This document shows positions 44,342 through 55,580 of a DNA stretch of 64,000 nucleotides, piece by piece (the first letter of the stretch is position 1; every line of letters starts with the position of its first letter). The translations under genes and the position numbers were made by a program. The notes under the pieces were generated by a model. That model saw only the letters and a list, made by a program, of their open reading frames with translations, ran no database searches and had not been told where the DNA came from. The stretch comes from Cryoendolithus antarcticus. Its lineage: Eukaryota > Ascomycota > Dothideomycetes > Cladosporiales > Cladosporiaceae. The DNA lies in the NCBI GenBank assembly GCA_002077065.1, contig NAJO01000036.1, positions 310,001-374,000 of the forward strand. Reading direction: 5' to 3'.

Positions 44342-45491
44342 TCAACTCCCAGGACCACCATCACCACCAAACGTTCCTCGTCCACCCCAGACGTCCCGAC
44401 AATCCTGACATCCTTCACTACCTTCTACACACGCTCGGCAGCCCATCCCTTCACTCAGCCCGAACCTCTCCTCTGGCTTAATCGTCCTCAGACCCTGGTT
44501 CACAGCGGCCGAAGCAGGCGTGCTTGCGTGTGAACCAGAGTGACTCGACGGGGTAGGCTGTAAGTGAGGGTGCGGCACGCCTTTGAGGAACTCGGCCGTG
44601 GGGTAGTTCTGCAGCCAGGAGAGCGTGTGATCTTGTGGCAGCGTCTGCACGCCGACAGGATATGGAGACATCTGGTATGATTGTTGGCTGTAGGGCGTGT
44701 TCTGGAGGTGATGATTGTAGGGATCGGGGAGCTGATGGTGCGGTAGGCTCGTCGCTGTCGTGCTGGGGGGAGGAGGGTACTGCGTGTAGTCGACTCCTAG
44801 CTGTGCAGTGCGCGACGCATGGGCGTACAGCTCTGGCGGCCACGTCGGTTGGTGACCGTGGTGGCCAATTACCTGTGGGTAGGGCGGCTGAGGCGTGAGG
44901 TGGTGTTGCTGTCCGTATATCAGCTGCTGGTGCTGTTGGAGCTGTGAGAGCTGTGGGAGTCGTGGTTGCAGCTGCTGCTGCGGCGGCGAGGCAAAGGCTG
45001 GCAGTGGTGAAGGCACCGGCCGAGGGGAATCTGATGTGCTGACACTGTCACTGGTGCGGTCGATGTCTACGCCTCGACTGTTCTCGGACTTGCAGACAGC
45101 ATTACAACTCCGTCGTGCATCTAGCATGCTATCAAGCGCCGACGACGTGTCTTCGCCGCCGAAGTTGCCGATCTCAGCATCCGTGAGGCCATGTTTTCGT
45201 AGTAATTGACGTAGACGTTTGTTCTCATCAACGACTCGTCGTGCCGCGGCTTGGATCTCTGCAGATGCAGCAACGCCAGCTTGCTCGCATTCTCGGTATT
45301 TGGTCTCGAGTTCTTGCAAGTACTCCTTACGTCGCGCGCGAGATCGACGTTGATTGTCGCGAATCCGTGCAAGGTTGGAGCTCTTCTGTACATACACAAG
45401 TCAGAGTCTGGGAGTCGAAAGTGGACAGGCCAACTCGGCCCCTGGGTTAACGTGGTGAGCATGGACCCACCTGCGATTGCGTCTCACTCAT
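44342..45491 (-). CDS. bZIP transcription factor
   Basis: Basic leucine-zipper regulator, about 354 aa. Two exons: 45491-45471 (seven codons, 'MSETQSQ') and 45385-44342, with an 85-bp intron (GTGGGT...TACAG). The basic region follows at once ('NLARIRDNQRRSRARRKEYL'), with the N-x2-R-R-S-R-x-R pattern of a fungal bZIP subgroup. Next comes an extended zipper to 'ENKRLRQLLRKHGL' (residues about 35-75). The rest is Gln/Pro/His-rich, with a late 'TLSWLQNYPTAEFLKG'. A C-terminal Cys cluster 'GCRACVEGSEGCQDC' sits close to the end and could be redox- or metal-sensitive, as in Yap1-type factors; this is inference. Targets unknown. Confidence 0.88.
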
Positions 45492-46975
45492 GCTGGCCAA
45501 CGAGCACCCTCGTATCGAAAGGTTCGGCTGACAGTCGCTACCTCCTTCTTCTGTAAAGTATTTGGAACCCTTACCTTCCCCTCAGATGTCACTGCTGCAG
45601 CTTAGTCGCTCAAATCAGTCGACTGGGTGTTACTGGCATTCAGCTTGTCGGCGTGGCATGTTTTGTCGTGCAGTAGCGAAGGGACGGTAGCTAAGTCAAA
45701 GCCAATCCCATCGCACTCCAGCCATGCAACTCAAAGGTATATGAAGAGTACCGAGTTCACCAACCGCACCGCACAAGCGGAGTAGAATAAAAACGATTAC
45801 GCGGCTTCACCACTGATTGATTATACTGCGTCCCCGTGGTAAAACGATCAGATAAAATCGCCCTTGCCAACAACCTGCTAGACAACGGTGAGCATGCCGC
45901 TACAGGGACGCCTCAGGTCGAAGCCGCTGAGGTGAGGCAAGACGAGGCGCGTGCGCGTAGAGCCACGGCATGGCTGAAGCAGGAAGGTGCTTTAGCTTTC
46001 TCGTGGTGACTACCTCTCCTCTGAGCTGCGGTGTGCATGGAAGCAAGGCCGGCCCGGACTGGGAGCCGAACATGTGGTCGGCGACTCGAGGGCCAGACTG
46101 CGTCAGACTCGGCAGTGCAGCGGAGGAATAGTGGGCGGCAGCTGGTCACGGGGTTAGGATCAGAGCGGCCGCCCCAAAGTGTCTGGTGCGTGTTCGCCCG
46201 GTAAGTGATTGAAGACCTGTGCGAAAAAGCACCTTGAGCGTACGCGGCCGCGGTGTCGTTGGCGAAGGTCACAGCACGCTAGATGATGTGAACCTATCAT
46301 GAAATCCATACCGTCCGGTTGTCTCGCCGAGGGCGTGGGTTCCCCAGTTTTTCGCACAGACTTTGCGATCTCACCAGCCCGGTGACTACCTCATAAGGTA
46401 TGATTCGCTACGGTCGACGCCATGAGATCAGAAAGTTGCAAACCCACCGGCGCTGCAGCGGCGAGGCGTTCAAGGGCAACGCTGCTGGGCAAGTACAACC
46501 GGGCTGCATGCTCGAAAGCAAAAGCTACCCGACGTAATAGGACACATGCAACAGCGCGACCGCCATGCCTAGGTAACAAAGACCAACTCTGTGTGACGAC
46601 GATAGCCCACGTGCAAGCGCGTTCGGACTTGGAAATGTCACCCGAAGTGAAGTCCGCAATTGCCGCAATACGATCTCCCACCGCCCGCCGCCTGCCCGAC
46701 GTTGCAGGCCAGTCAGGGGCTCTCGACGGCGGTGGATTGGTGCTCCACGCGTTCGTTACATGATGTGAACAGCCGCGTTGAGCTTTATCGCGTTTCATCA
46801 GCCGTGATCTACATGTATGTAACATCCTAGGACCTGGTCGTCGAGTCTGTGCCAATCCCCTCATCCCCAGGCTCCGATACTGGTGGACCATATCCAGCCC
46901 TGCGGTACTTGTGAGTACCTTATAGCCAATACCAATCGATACAGGTCTCGAATCTGGCCGTCCACTCTGCGCGAC
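45492..46975. other. Intergenic stretch between bZIP and NirA genes
   Basis: 1.48 kb without a supported gene. Overlapping frames at 46391-46891 (-) and 46422-46763 (+) are mirror images of each other and show no domain. It should contain the bZIP promoter and the NirA 3' UTR. Confidence 0.4.
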
Positions 46976-49792
46976 TCACTGATACCATTCATCCTCATTA
47001 TATGTCATTAGGCCCTCCTGCTGCACATCCGGCCCTTCAGTCCACTGGGCTCCCATATTATTACCATGTCCATAAGTGCCAGATCCGTTTATTCCGTACA
47101 TTCCGTTACTCGTCAGCCCGCTTCCACCCGCAGTGGTTCCAGTGGTTATAGCTGAGACAGCAGCTTGACTACCCAGCCAGCCGCCAAGGGGTTCGCCTCC
47201 CCAATTGCCGAAGCCTGTGGCCAGACTAGCCTGGTCTCGATAGGCCCAGTCCTGGCTATCTCGTAACAATTGCTCGATGCCGCCAAACATCGCGCTTGGG
47301 CTTGCGCCAGAGCGTGTGCTTGCCGAAGATGTCTGTCGATTGCCCTGAGTCGATCGCGCTGGGGTAGTAGTAGCGGACGGGTGTGGAAGGGCGTGAAGCG
47401 TGCTGGCATCTGTAGGTGGTAGCTGATAAGATGCTGTTGGTACAGCTGTCGTGGGGAACGCAGAGGTACCGTTGATGGCGTACGGGGAAAGTGCTGGGAC
47501 TGGGGGAGTGAAGTATGTGGGTGCCTGTGGTAGAGTGGCCGACGACATCCAAGGCTGCTGTATGACAGCGTGATTGCCGTTTGCTGTTGGTGGGACAACT
47601 TGTCGAGTCTCGGCCACAGGTGATGTGACGTCTCCCTTGAATGAGCCGAATTTAGTCTCTGTCCTCGCAAGGACTGCGGCTGCCTCTTCTGGCATCTCGA
47701 CTTTCCACTTCAGCGCAAGAACGTTCAAGATACCAAGAGCTCGTCTTGCACATAGCCAGCTCTCGGCGATCTCTTCGAGATGTTTGACGCCGTGGACAAC
47801 GTCGCGCTTGGCGTTCTTGTCCGGTAAGTTCAGGAAGTGAATCGTGCATGCTGAGTGGATGATGTAGACTGCAATGTTGCAGATCTGCCGCAAACCATGA
47901 GATCTCTTGTATAGCCGCAAGAGCTTAGAGATCATGGCAGCTGCTTGCGTGCACAGCTTCCGAGGACTGACACTCGGTGGAAGCGGCGAAGTGGCTTGAG
48001 TGTACTTGAGGAATGGTCGGAACAGATGAATGAAGAGGAGCTGGAAGAACATACTGGACCGAGGTTAGCATACTCGTGTCCATCAGACGAAGAGGAAGAC
48101 TCACTGCATCACCAGCACACTCGATAGTCCTCCTTCCTTGGGCTCAAGCTCTTTCGGCAGCTCCCGCCGCCAAGCTTCCAACCTTGTATGGATCTCACTC
48201 AACTTCTTCAATTCAGCCTGCTTGCCTTTCGCCTTGTCCATATCACTCGGATTGTAGAAGTACTGCATGAGATCACTGCTGATTTCACATAGCTTCGAGA
48301 TCTGCAGGGCGACAGCGCGAGTCCGTGCTGGCTGGGCGTGCGACTGAGTGAAACCAGAGTCGGTATATGGACTCCACTGCGCGGAGTCTTCGTCTGGAAA
48401 GACTTCTGGTTTTGGTGCTGTGATCAGCGAGTTGGGTAGTTGCGGTAGTCGGCCGAGGTAGTTGGACCAGGCTTTGTCGAACAGGAAGCATCCCCAAAAC
48501 GTGATTCGTCTTACATCCTCCTCTGCTTCGTCGCCATTGACATGCTTGTTCGTTGTTAGCTTGCCTGAATCGAGATTCAGTCCCATGTCGAGCGCCATCC
48601 GGAATGACATGCCGCTATACACCCAGCCTTTTGCTTCTCGAGCGCACCCAGCTTCACGCACAGACATTAACGCCAGTGCTTGAACAGTGGTAAGCCGCGG
48701 CTTCTCGTGCTCATCGTTGGCCATGATGAGTCGCTTTGCCTCTCGGAAGAAGTGGTCTCCAGCTGTGGCTGAGTCCTCAGGGTCGTCGCGAGCACCTGGG
48801 TTTGCCGTGAAGTGACACCCCAGTGCCAAAATGGCATTCACCAGCAGAGGTGTGCAGTAGTACGTCTTCCTACTTGAGCCCGCAGGTGGACATCCGAGAA
48901 GAAAGTCGCGGTAGAATAAGCTTCTCGACAATGTGGTGAAATACGTATAGTGCCAGGTGAAGTACATTCGCAGAAGGTGTAGTGTGAGCTCCGGATCATC
49001 TGTGACAGTCGTCCACGAAGTAATCGGGTCTTCTTGCTGCAAGTATTCATCTGGGTTAGGTGTCATGTTGTCCTCGTGACCAAGATGAATGAGATTGGAT
49101 GTCCCTCCGATGTACCGCACCGAACCGTCGTCAAGCCGTAGATCGCCCATCTTGCCATATAGCGTCGTCTCGAAGACTGATGATTGCACTGCAGGCGCCC
49201 CCGTCGTCTGGTCCATGTCCTCATCGCTATCGACGTCCTGCTGTCCCTGCTGCCTGCGAGCGACCTTGTCCGCAACATCGTCTAGATCCTCGCATGTTCG
49301 GATCTGCTTGATCAATGCAGGCACATCTTCCTCTGGGTAGTTCAGGATAGCCTGCATCAAGGTGTGTAATGTCGAGTCCCGAGTCTTGAGGGTGTCGACC
49401 TCGTTTTTGTACACGCCCTTCCGTCGATGGTCCGAATTCGGGTCGTATGTGCAGTCGGTATTGTAGACTTGCTGGCACGCTGCGCAGGCTGGAGTCGCGC
49501 CATCGCACTTCGATTTTCGTTTGCTGTCGCGAGCATCGTGGTCAGCGCATGCCTGGGAGAGCAGCTATATGCGAGCCACGTACCGGCAAGCTATACACGC
49601 GGTAGACACACATCGTCGTTTCGACGGATCATCCTCGTCCTCGTCTGCCTTCTTCCGCCTGCTCTTCTGCTTGGGCTTGATCGAAACTCCATTGCTTCCC
49701 GTACTGGCTCGCTGAGAGACAATGCTAGGAGATAGCCCGTTTGTGTCTACCACCGAAGTTCCGGAAGATCCGTTCGCGACCGCGTGTGCCAT
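46976..49792 (-). CDS. nirA: NirA/NIT4-like nitrate assimilation transcription factor
   Basis: Zn(II)2Cys6 pathway-specific activator of nitrate and nitrite reductase genes. Three exons: 49792-49584, 49523-48105 and 48053-46976, giving 901 aa. Introns are 60 bp (GTACGT...GACAG, inside the zinc cluster) and 51 bp (GTGAGT...GCTAAC...CCAG). The binuclear cluster is C66, C69, C76, C83, C86 and C94 ('TACIACRKRKSKCDG', 'PACAACQQVYNTDC'), followed by 'YDPNSDHRRKGVYKNEVDTL', highly characteristic of NirA/NIT4. The fungal TF middle domain contains 'LRMYFTWHYTYFTTLSRSLF' and 'GMSFRMALDMGLNLDSG'. The C-terminal third is Ser/Thr/Pro/Gly-rich, fitting an activation domain. The ATG at 49792 is the first in frame. 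It is divergent from the AtuA-like gene. Confidence 0.93.
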
Positions 49793-50457
49793 GGCGATGG
49801 AAGACAAGCGATTACACCATGGCCGCGGAGATGTTTCACATGCAGCACGTCAGGCGGTCGATCTTCTGCACAACTCTGACCCACAGGCAGACACCCTGAT
49901 TCCCTATCTGCCAGCGCCCAGATCTTGGATGGAAGGATGAGAGTTTACAGTGAACAATCCCCATACTGAGAACCCGAGACCATATAAACGACGTGATTGG
50001 GACCGTTATCTCATCCCACTCTAGCCATCCCACCCTCACTTGCTACACCAATAGGGAGCCTTCCTTTGTTAATTATTTACCGCTTTCGGCCCGCGATCCA
50101 CCCTGTACAGAGCACAGCGTGGACGAGATCGACTTCATAGCCAGAAGATGCAAATCTGACAATGCACTGCTCTGACGCCGAGCGCAAAGCCCACTTCGCA
50201 GAAGGCATCGCATGTCAAAACAATTCATGCTGCAACGTTAATAGCCCGAGCCCGATATCCAGCCGGCGATGGCGACACTGTAGGATGAACTGTACTTCCC
50301 CACATGCATTGCCCGAGGTCAAGCAGTGCATGTGAGATGTCCGCTCAGATCATGATGAATTCGTCCGTCATTGAGACTACCCTCCGACGCCCGCCATGAC
50401 CGGTGGGCATTCGCTCTTCTCACTCTGCCTCTACGAAACTCACGACCGCGCCCGATC
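49793..50457. other. Divergent promoter between nirA and AtuA-like gene
   Basis: 665 bp with no gene. The frame of the AtuA-like protein is open to 50371 but has no ATG before 50458. Confidence 0.4.
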
Positions 50458-52284
50458 ATGGCACAATCACCGCGACGGCCAATCCGCATGGCTGGGGTGT
50501 CAGGCGCCGCTACAGACCGACGGCAGGCGATGGCCCAGATGGCAGCAAACTATCCGAACGATCCAATCGATGTGATGATCGGCGACTGGCTGAGCGAGGC
50601 CAACATGACTTCCCGTGGTGCTGCCAGATCAGGCAATGAAGGCGCTTCATATGAGCCTACATTCCTGGAGGCACTCCAGCCTGCACTCCGGGACATTGCG
50701 ACACATGGCATCAAAGTCGTTGTCAATGCTGGTGCAAGTGACACGAAGCTGTTACATCAAGTTGTCACGGAGATGGTGGCGAAACAAGGTCTAAGTCTCA
50801 AGGTGGCTTACATCAGTGGCGATGAGGTGTTCCCTGCGATTCAGGAGGCTATCAAGAATGGTAGCAGCACATTCGAGAACATCTGCACAGGCGAACAGCT
50901 TGCGAACTGGAAGTTCGAACCTCTTTACGCTCAAGCCTACCTCGGTGGTCTCGGCATTGCTCAGGCGCTCGCTGATGGTGCCGACATTGTTGTGTGCGGG
51001 CGAGTAAGCGATGCTTCGCCGGTCATTGGTGCTGCATATTGGTGGCATGGCTGGAAGCGGGACCAGCTGCACGAGCTCGCTAACGCATTCGTTGCTGGCC
51101 ATCTGATTGAGTGCTCGAACTACGTCTGTGGTGGCAACTTCACTGGATTCAAGAGTCTAGAGAGTCGTGGCTGGGATTCAATCGGCTACCCCATCGCCGA
51201 GATCGCAAGCAACGGCCAGGTCGTTATCACGAAGGGAAAAGGCAGCGGTGGCGAGGTCAGCACTCAGACTTGCACCTCTCAGCTACTCTACGAGATCCAG
51301 GGACCGTGGTACTACAACTCGGATGTTACGGCTGTGCTTGACGGCATCTGGTTCGAGCAGCTTGGTACTAATCGTGTTGTCATGCACGGCGTTCGAGGGG
51401 ACTTGCCGCCGCCGACTACGAAGGTGGGCATCACAGCTCGGGGCGGCTACCAGGCCGAGGCTCATTGGTTCGTTTGTGGGCTTGACATCGAAGCGAAAGC
51501 ACGCATGATGGAGTCGCAGATCCGTCTACTGCTCAAGCCGCACGTGCACCGCTTTACCCGGCTAGAGTTCACACTGAACGGTACCGCGAAGGAGGATGCT
51601 ACCAATCAGAATGCCGCGACTGTTGATCTCAGAATCTTTGCGCAAGCAGCGAATGAGGCTGACATCACACCTGACAAGTTCCTCCGCCCAGTCTTGGACC
51701 CGGTGATGGAGGGCTACCCAGGAGCTACACCACACCTCGACTTCCGCCAAGGCTTTCCCAAGCCAGTGTACGAGTATTATGTTACTCTGCTGCCACAAGC
51801 ATCCGTGCAACACAAGGTGCATCGCTGGGACGGAAGCGAAACGACTATTGACCCGCCGCCCGTGACCAAGACCTGGCCATCGCAGCAGCCATCGCAGCCC
51901 AGCACCATCTCTCCCAAGCTCGACTTCGGATCCACTACCCGTGGCCCACTAGGCTGGATCGTCCACGCCCGCAGCGGCGACAAAGGCTCGAACGCCAATG
52001 TCGGTTTCTGGGTGCGCTACAAAGACGAGTGGGACTGGCTTCGCTCGCTCCTCTCTGCCGAAAAGATCAAGGAGTTGCTTGCGGACGAGTACAAGCCTGG
52101 GCACAAGATCGATCGTTTCGAGCTGCCTGAACTGAAGGCTGTGCACTTCTTACTCGTGGACCATCTTGACCGCGGCGTGAGCTGCTCGAGCTCGTATGAC
52201 TTCTTGGGGAAGAACGTAGCCGAGTTCTTGAGGTCGAGATATATTGATCTGCCGAATCGTTTCTTGGCTCGTGGGAGGCTTTAG
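50458..52284 (+). CDS. AtuA/DUF1446 family protein
   Basis: Homologue of bacterial AtuA (acyclic terpene utilisation, DUF1446), 608 aa, one exon. Residues about 10-460 match the DUF1446 core: 'MAGVSGAATDRRQAM', 'IDVMIGDWLSEANM', 'KVVVNAGASDTKLLH', 'ADIVVCGRVSDASPVIGAAY', 'GYPIAEI' and 'VHGVRGDLPPP'-like blocks. The C-terminal part ('GPLGWIVHARSGDKGSNANV' to 'SSSYDFLGKN') matches the AtuA-like ferredoxin-fold domain, so the two domains often encoded separately in bacteria are fused here. The biochemical function is unknown, although bacterial homologues are encoded in citronellol/geraniol catabolism clusters. Start 50458 is the first ATG; a Met 11 codons later is also possible. Next to NirA, but no functional link is known. 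Confidence 0.9.
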   Translation: MAQSPRRPIRMAGVSGAATDRRQAMAQMAANYPNDPIDVMIGDWLSEANMTSRGAARSGNEGASYEPTFLEALQPALRDIATHGIKVVVNAGASDTKLLHQVVTEMVAKQGLSLKVAYISGDEVFPAIQEAIKNGSSTFENICTGEQLANWKFEPLYAQAYLGGLGIAQALADGADIVVCGRVSDASPVIGAAYWWHGWKRDQLHELANAFVAGHLIECSNYVCGGNFTGFKSLESRGWDSIGYPIAEIASNGQVVITKGKGSGGEVSTQTCTSQLLYEIQGPWYYNSDVTAVLDGIWFEQLGTNRVVMHGVRGDLPPPTTKVGITARGGYQAEAHWFVCGLDIEAKARMMESQIRLLLKPHVHRFTRLEFTLNGTAKEDATNQNAATVDLRIFAQAANEADITPDKFLRPVLDPVMEGYPGATPHLDFRQGFPKPVYEYYVTLLPQASVQHKVHRWDGSETTIDPPPVTKTWPSQQPSQPSTISPKLDFGSTTRGPLGWIVHARSGDKGSNANVGFWVRYKDEWDWLRSLLSAEKIKELLADEYKPGHKIDRFELPELKAVHFLLVDHLDRGVSCSSSYDFLGKNVAEFLRSRYIDLPNRFLARGRL

Positions 52285-52760
52285 TGCCCCAGCGTAAGAC
52301 CTCGCCTCTCCAGAGTCGGTGTCGTGGGCTATGCGCCGTTTTGCTTGCCCGTGGTGGCGAAGCGTTACGGTGCTGTGTCCTCGACAGCCCTCAGTCCAGA
52401 CGAAACTCAGCCATCTCTCTCACACACATGTTGAGTGACAGTCGCACTATGAAGAGGGCCTTCATAGTAGCACAGGAGCGCGATCAGAGTTCTGGAGAAG
52501 CGCAGGCACATCTGACCATCGTACCTGTCCTGTCATTTCGATTCGCACTTACCTCCTGATCTGTGTCTCGTAAACACAAGGACTGTCACTGCCGTGTACA
52601 TCAGAACCACGGCGATCATGGCTCGAGGTGCCAGCATGAATTGCTGTCAGGTTTCGACCGCGAGCAAATCTACCTATCACGGCATACGCGTTGCAGCATA
52701 ATACCGTTGGGACCCAGTATACATCGGAGTAGTTTCAGTACGCATCTACTCTCAACAGCA
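52285..52760. other. Intergenic stretch
   Basis: 476 bp between the AtuA-like stop and the acidic protein start. No gene seen. Confidence 0.4.
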
Positions 52761-53444
52761 ATGCCACCTCAACGCTCTCGCAACAGTCCATCTCCCAGCG
52801 TATCGACGTCGACCCGCCCTGAGCTCGAACCTGAAGACAAAGAAGCTGAAGACGATGAAGAACATGTGGACGATGGAGCGTCTGAAGATGATGAAGACGG
52901 CGAAGACGACGAAGAAGACGATATGCCAGCCATTCCAAGCACGAGCAAGCGTCCTCGCGTGCAGAAGCCAGCACGTCAGCGAAAGCGCAAGCGATCTGCA
53001 TCACTAGAGATCGCCAATCCGAAGAAGCCGGAGACAGCATCTGAGATCATCGAAGAATCCTTGTTCGTGACAGACGACGAGAGCACGCCCGTTCCCGCTC
53101 CCCCTTCACCAGGTCGAACAGCACTGGATTACCAACCACCACGAGGCACCAATCTGACGCTGGTCGCTGATTTTCCGCGATACAACCCATAATATCCGCA
53201 CATTCGCGTCGCCCTACCAGAGCCTTCTCCTGAAACGACGTACCGCGCTCCTACTGCTGTGATGGTCGCCCCAGAGTCATCACGGAGAGATTATTCGCCT
53301 TCGAGAAAGGAGAGAAAGGCGCAGAGAATGGTGCATGAGCTTCGAGATCACAATGTGGTTGGTATTTTGGAGGACGGGTATGATAAGGTCGAGCTGCCAG
53401 AAACGAAGGAGGAAGCTGATCGACGCGAAAGGGAGGGCAATTAA
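52761..53444 (+). pseudogene. Acidic nuclear-type protein interrupted by in-frame TAA
   Basis: ATG 52761 opens a frame with a Ser/Pro lead, a long Asp/Glu run (residues about 28-55) and a basic NLS-like stretch ('QKPARQRKRKRSASLE'). It then continues 'EESLFVTDDESTPVP', 'DYQPPRGTNLTLVADFPRYN' and 'P', then TAA at 53190-53192. The same frame stays open to 53444 with equally coding-like sequence: 'YPHIRVALPEPSPETTYRAP', 'RKERKAQRMVHELRDHNVVG', 'ILEDGYDKVELPETKEEADR'. No GT..AG pair removes the stop while keeping frame. Either a nonsense change (CAA to TAA would do) or a sequencing error splits a 227-residue protein, or the shortened 143-residue form is used. The family is unrecognised. Confidence 0.5.
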
Positions 53445-53803
53445 CTCATCTCAGTGGACATCGGCAGGGTCATAGTGCTTGTATACGTTACGCCGGAGGA
53501 ACAGATCAGGATAGTGTTGTATCGGTGAGAGCACCACTATATCGCTGATCAGTCGCCCTGACCTCCCACATAAGAATTGGTCACTCGCACATCACAACAA
53601 CGAAGCAGCTTGCAATGCCAGCGTCAAGGTGAACACACCACATTACCATCATAATACCGCAAGCTGCTAACTAAAATCACGGTGGTCTTGTCGCCGTATC
53701 CAGCCCTACTCACACCTCTCAAACGCCCCTCCAGAATCGCCATTTGGACACCGAAGAACCTTGCGGCGATCCAGTCGCTTTTCCTTATACAGCCATGGAG
53801 AGC
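53445..53803. other. Convergent 3' region
   Basis: 359 bp between the acidic-protein stop and the LPPEL-protein stop. Nothing recognised. Confidence 0.35.
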
Positions 53804-54706
53804 TCAGGATCTATCTGATCGCTGCCTATTTTCCATGTCACCATCCGCAACGTGATACTCATCGGGCGCAACGAGCATTTCCAGCTCCATCACTCTCTGG
53901 AACTCACGCATCAAAACGTCGAGTAGTCCCTGAAACGTCGGGTACTCGACCGGCATCCAGACACTCCTTACAGGATCATCGTCTCCAGTCTGGTAACGCC
54001 GCTCAGTGAACAATACGATACCACAATCAGATTCTCTGTGTGCCGGACACTTGGGTTGCTGATCACACTGATGTATGGCCACCGGTAATGCCGACGGACC
54101 AAGGCAGAGCCGGCGGTAGATGCGTTCCCATTGCTCGTGACGGGCGTAGACCCCGTAGCTTAGCATGTGCTCTGCATGGTACCCTGTGCAGACCTGGGAC
54201 TTGGGAACGCCAGCCTGGAAGGCGCGCCAAATGTCTGAGCACTTGACAATGGGCACGCGGAGTCTGTGGGAGGCGTGCAGGCGGATCTGCCGGATGTAGT
54301 CGAGATGTCGGGTATCGATTGTCTTCAACCATCGCATGCAACGCGTGAAACTACTTTCGCGGGAACCGGCGGAGTGGATAAAGTCGAAGACGTGAGTCGA
54401 ATAGTAGACCTTGGCACAGACGTCTCTAGTGGTGGCGTCGACTTGTAAGAGCGAGGGCGGCGACCACGTGCGGTCGATCTTAATGTAATTGCCTTTGTCT
54501 GGCATCAGCTCGGCAGCCTCGCCTAAGGCTGTACTGGGCGCTACATCAGCGACTGGGCAGAGTGTCAAGCGCCGGCTGATGTCGAAAAGTTCCGGAGGTA
54601 AGCTGTGGACGTGTGTAGCAAGAGTATCGCTAGGGGCACAAGCTTGTATAGCAGCAGTCCCACACTGATGATGTGCAGCAGGCTGCATACTGACAGTACT
54701 TGACAT
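53804..54706 (-). CDS. LPPEL-family protein (member 1), F-box-like N-terminus
   Basis: 300-aa protein of a lineage-specific family with three more members at 62-64 kb. Near the N-terminus 'HSLPPELFDISRRLTL' has the spacing of a degenerate F-box first helix. Shared blocks follow: 'WSPPSLLQVDATTRDV', 'VFDF', 'RCMRWLKTID' and 'IRQIRLHASHRL'. The C-terminal part contains 'VRSVWMPVEYPTFQGLLDVL', aligning with the ends of the other members. An F-box would make it an adaptor of SCF ubiquitin ligases, but the match is weak and no second domain is evident. Single exon, ATG at 54706, intact. Confidence 0.6.
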   Translation of the reverse strand: MSSTVSMQPAAHHQCGTAAIQACAPSDTLATHVHSLPPELFDISRRLTLCPVADVAPSTALGEAAELMPDKGNYIKIDRTWSPPSLLQVDATTRDVCAKVYYSTHVFDFIHSAGSRESSFTRCMRWLKTIDTRHLDYIRQIRLHASHRLRVPIVKCSDIWRAFQAGVPKSQVCTGYHAEHMLSYGVYARHEQWERIYRRLCLGPSALPVAIHQCDQQPKCPAHRESDCGIVLFTERRYQTGDDDPVRSVWMPVEYPTFQGLLDVLMREFQRVMELEMLVAPDEYHVADGDMENRQRSDRS

Positions 54707-55580
54707 ATGCCGATAGTGAGAGGAATGCGATCGGCGAGGTTGTAGAGAGATGGCACTCTGTTCTCAATACCACAAGAAGAACACCAAACTTATCCACGAA
54801 ATTAACACAACGCGAAGCCGGAAGAACCCGAAAGATGTGCGAAAAAGGCAAAAGAGTGCACGAGGAAATATCTTCGCGAGCGGTCCCCTGGAACCTGCGC
54901 ACTCCTAGGAAAGACTACCGAATGTCGCTCAATCAGGAAAGCCAAGCCTGCGACTACCGGTCATTACCACCTGACCACTGCGACAGGGCGTAACCTGTCT
55001 CTTAAGCGGCTGTGCAGAACTCGGAGAATTATGTATATATAATGTTAATGTCACGTGGGGCATACTCCTAACTCTAATTTGTGATGCGCATGAATCTCTT
55101 GATCATCAGAGATACTATGTTGTGAATCTATTTCCATGATAAAGCACAGCCGTGCGACGAGCGGGTGCAATCACGTGACGCATATTCGACGCTGACCTAA
55201 ATTCGGGCGCGAGTCATGCGCTGAAGTGACACCTCTCAATGGCAGGCTGCTCGTCAAACAGAATGTGCATTACTTTTACATATATTCCAACCTCTCACCC
55301 TGAACAATCTCCGTTTCTCATACAGCTGCTGCGCTCAGAACACAGCGCCCACGACTCCGTCTAAAACTCCCCGCCGCTCCTCCATCACCATTGATCACGA
55401 CCCCCATCCCTCACTCCTCCCATCACCACAGACCCGCCGGCAATCCATAGCCCACACCATCCACCGAGCGACACACAACCACAGACTCCACACTGCTCAT
55501 CTCTCTGGCCTCCTCTGCGCCCCAAGCCCTAGCTACAGAAGATCCCCACAGCTCGACAACCATCCAACGAGACCGCAACG
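54707..55580. other. Divergent promoter between LPPEL gene 1 and OST4
   Basis: 874 bp without a gene I can support. It contains TCACGTG at 55051-55057 and the palindrome TCACGTGA at 55171-55178, plus an AT-rich patch at 55030-55050. Confidence 0.4.
55171..55178. promoter_or_regulatory. TCACGTGA E-box-like palindrome
   Basis: Perfect 8-bp palindrome of the type bound by bHLH regulators (Cbf1, Pho4, SREBP-like), with a second TCACGTG 120 bp to the left (55051). Position is about 400 bp upstream of OST4. Motif only; no direct evidence of use. Confidence 0.3.

Noticed and set aside
46391..46891. 166-codon minus-strand frame overlapping a plus-strand frame
   Set aside because: Both frames mirror each other in a GC-rich patch; neither has a domain.
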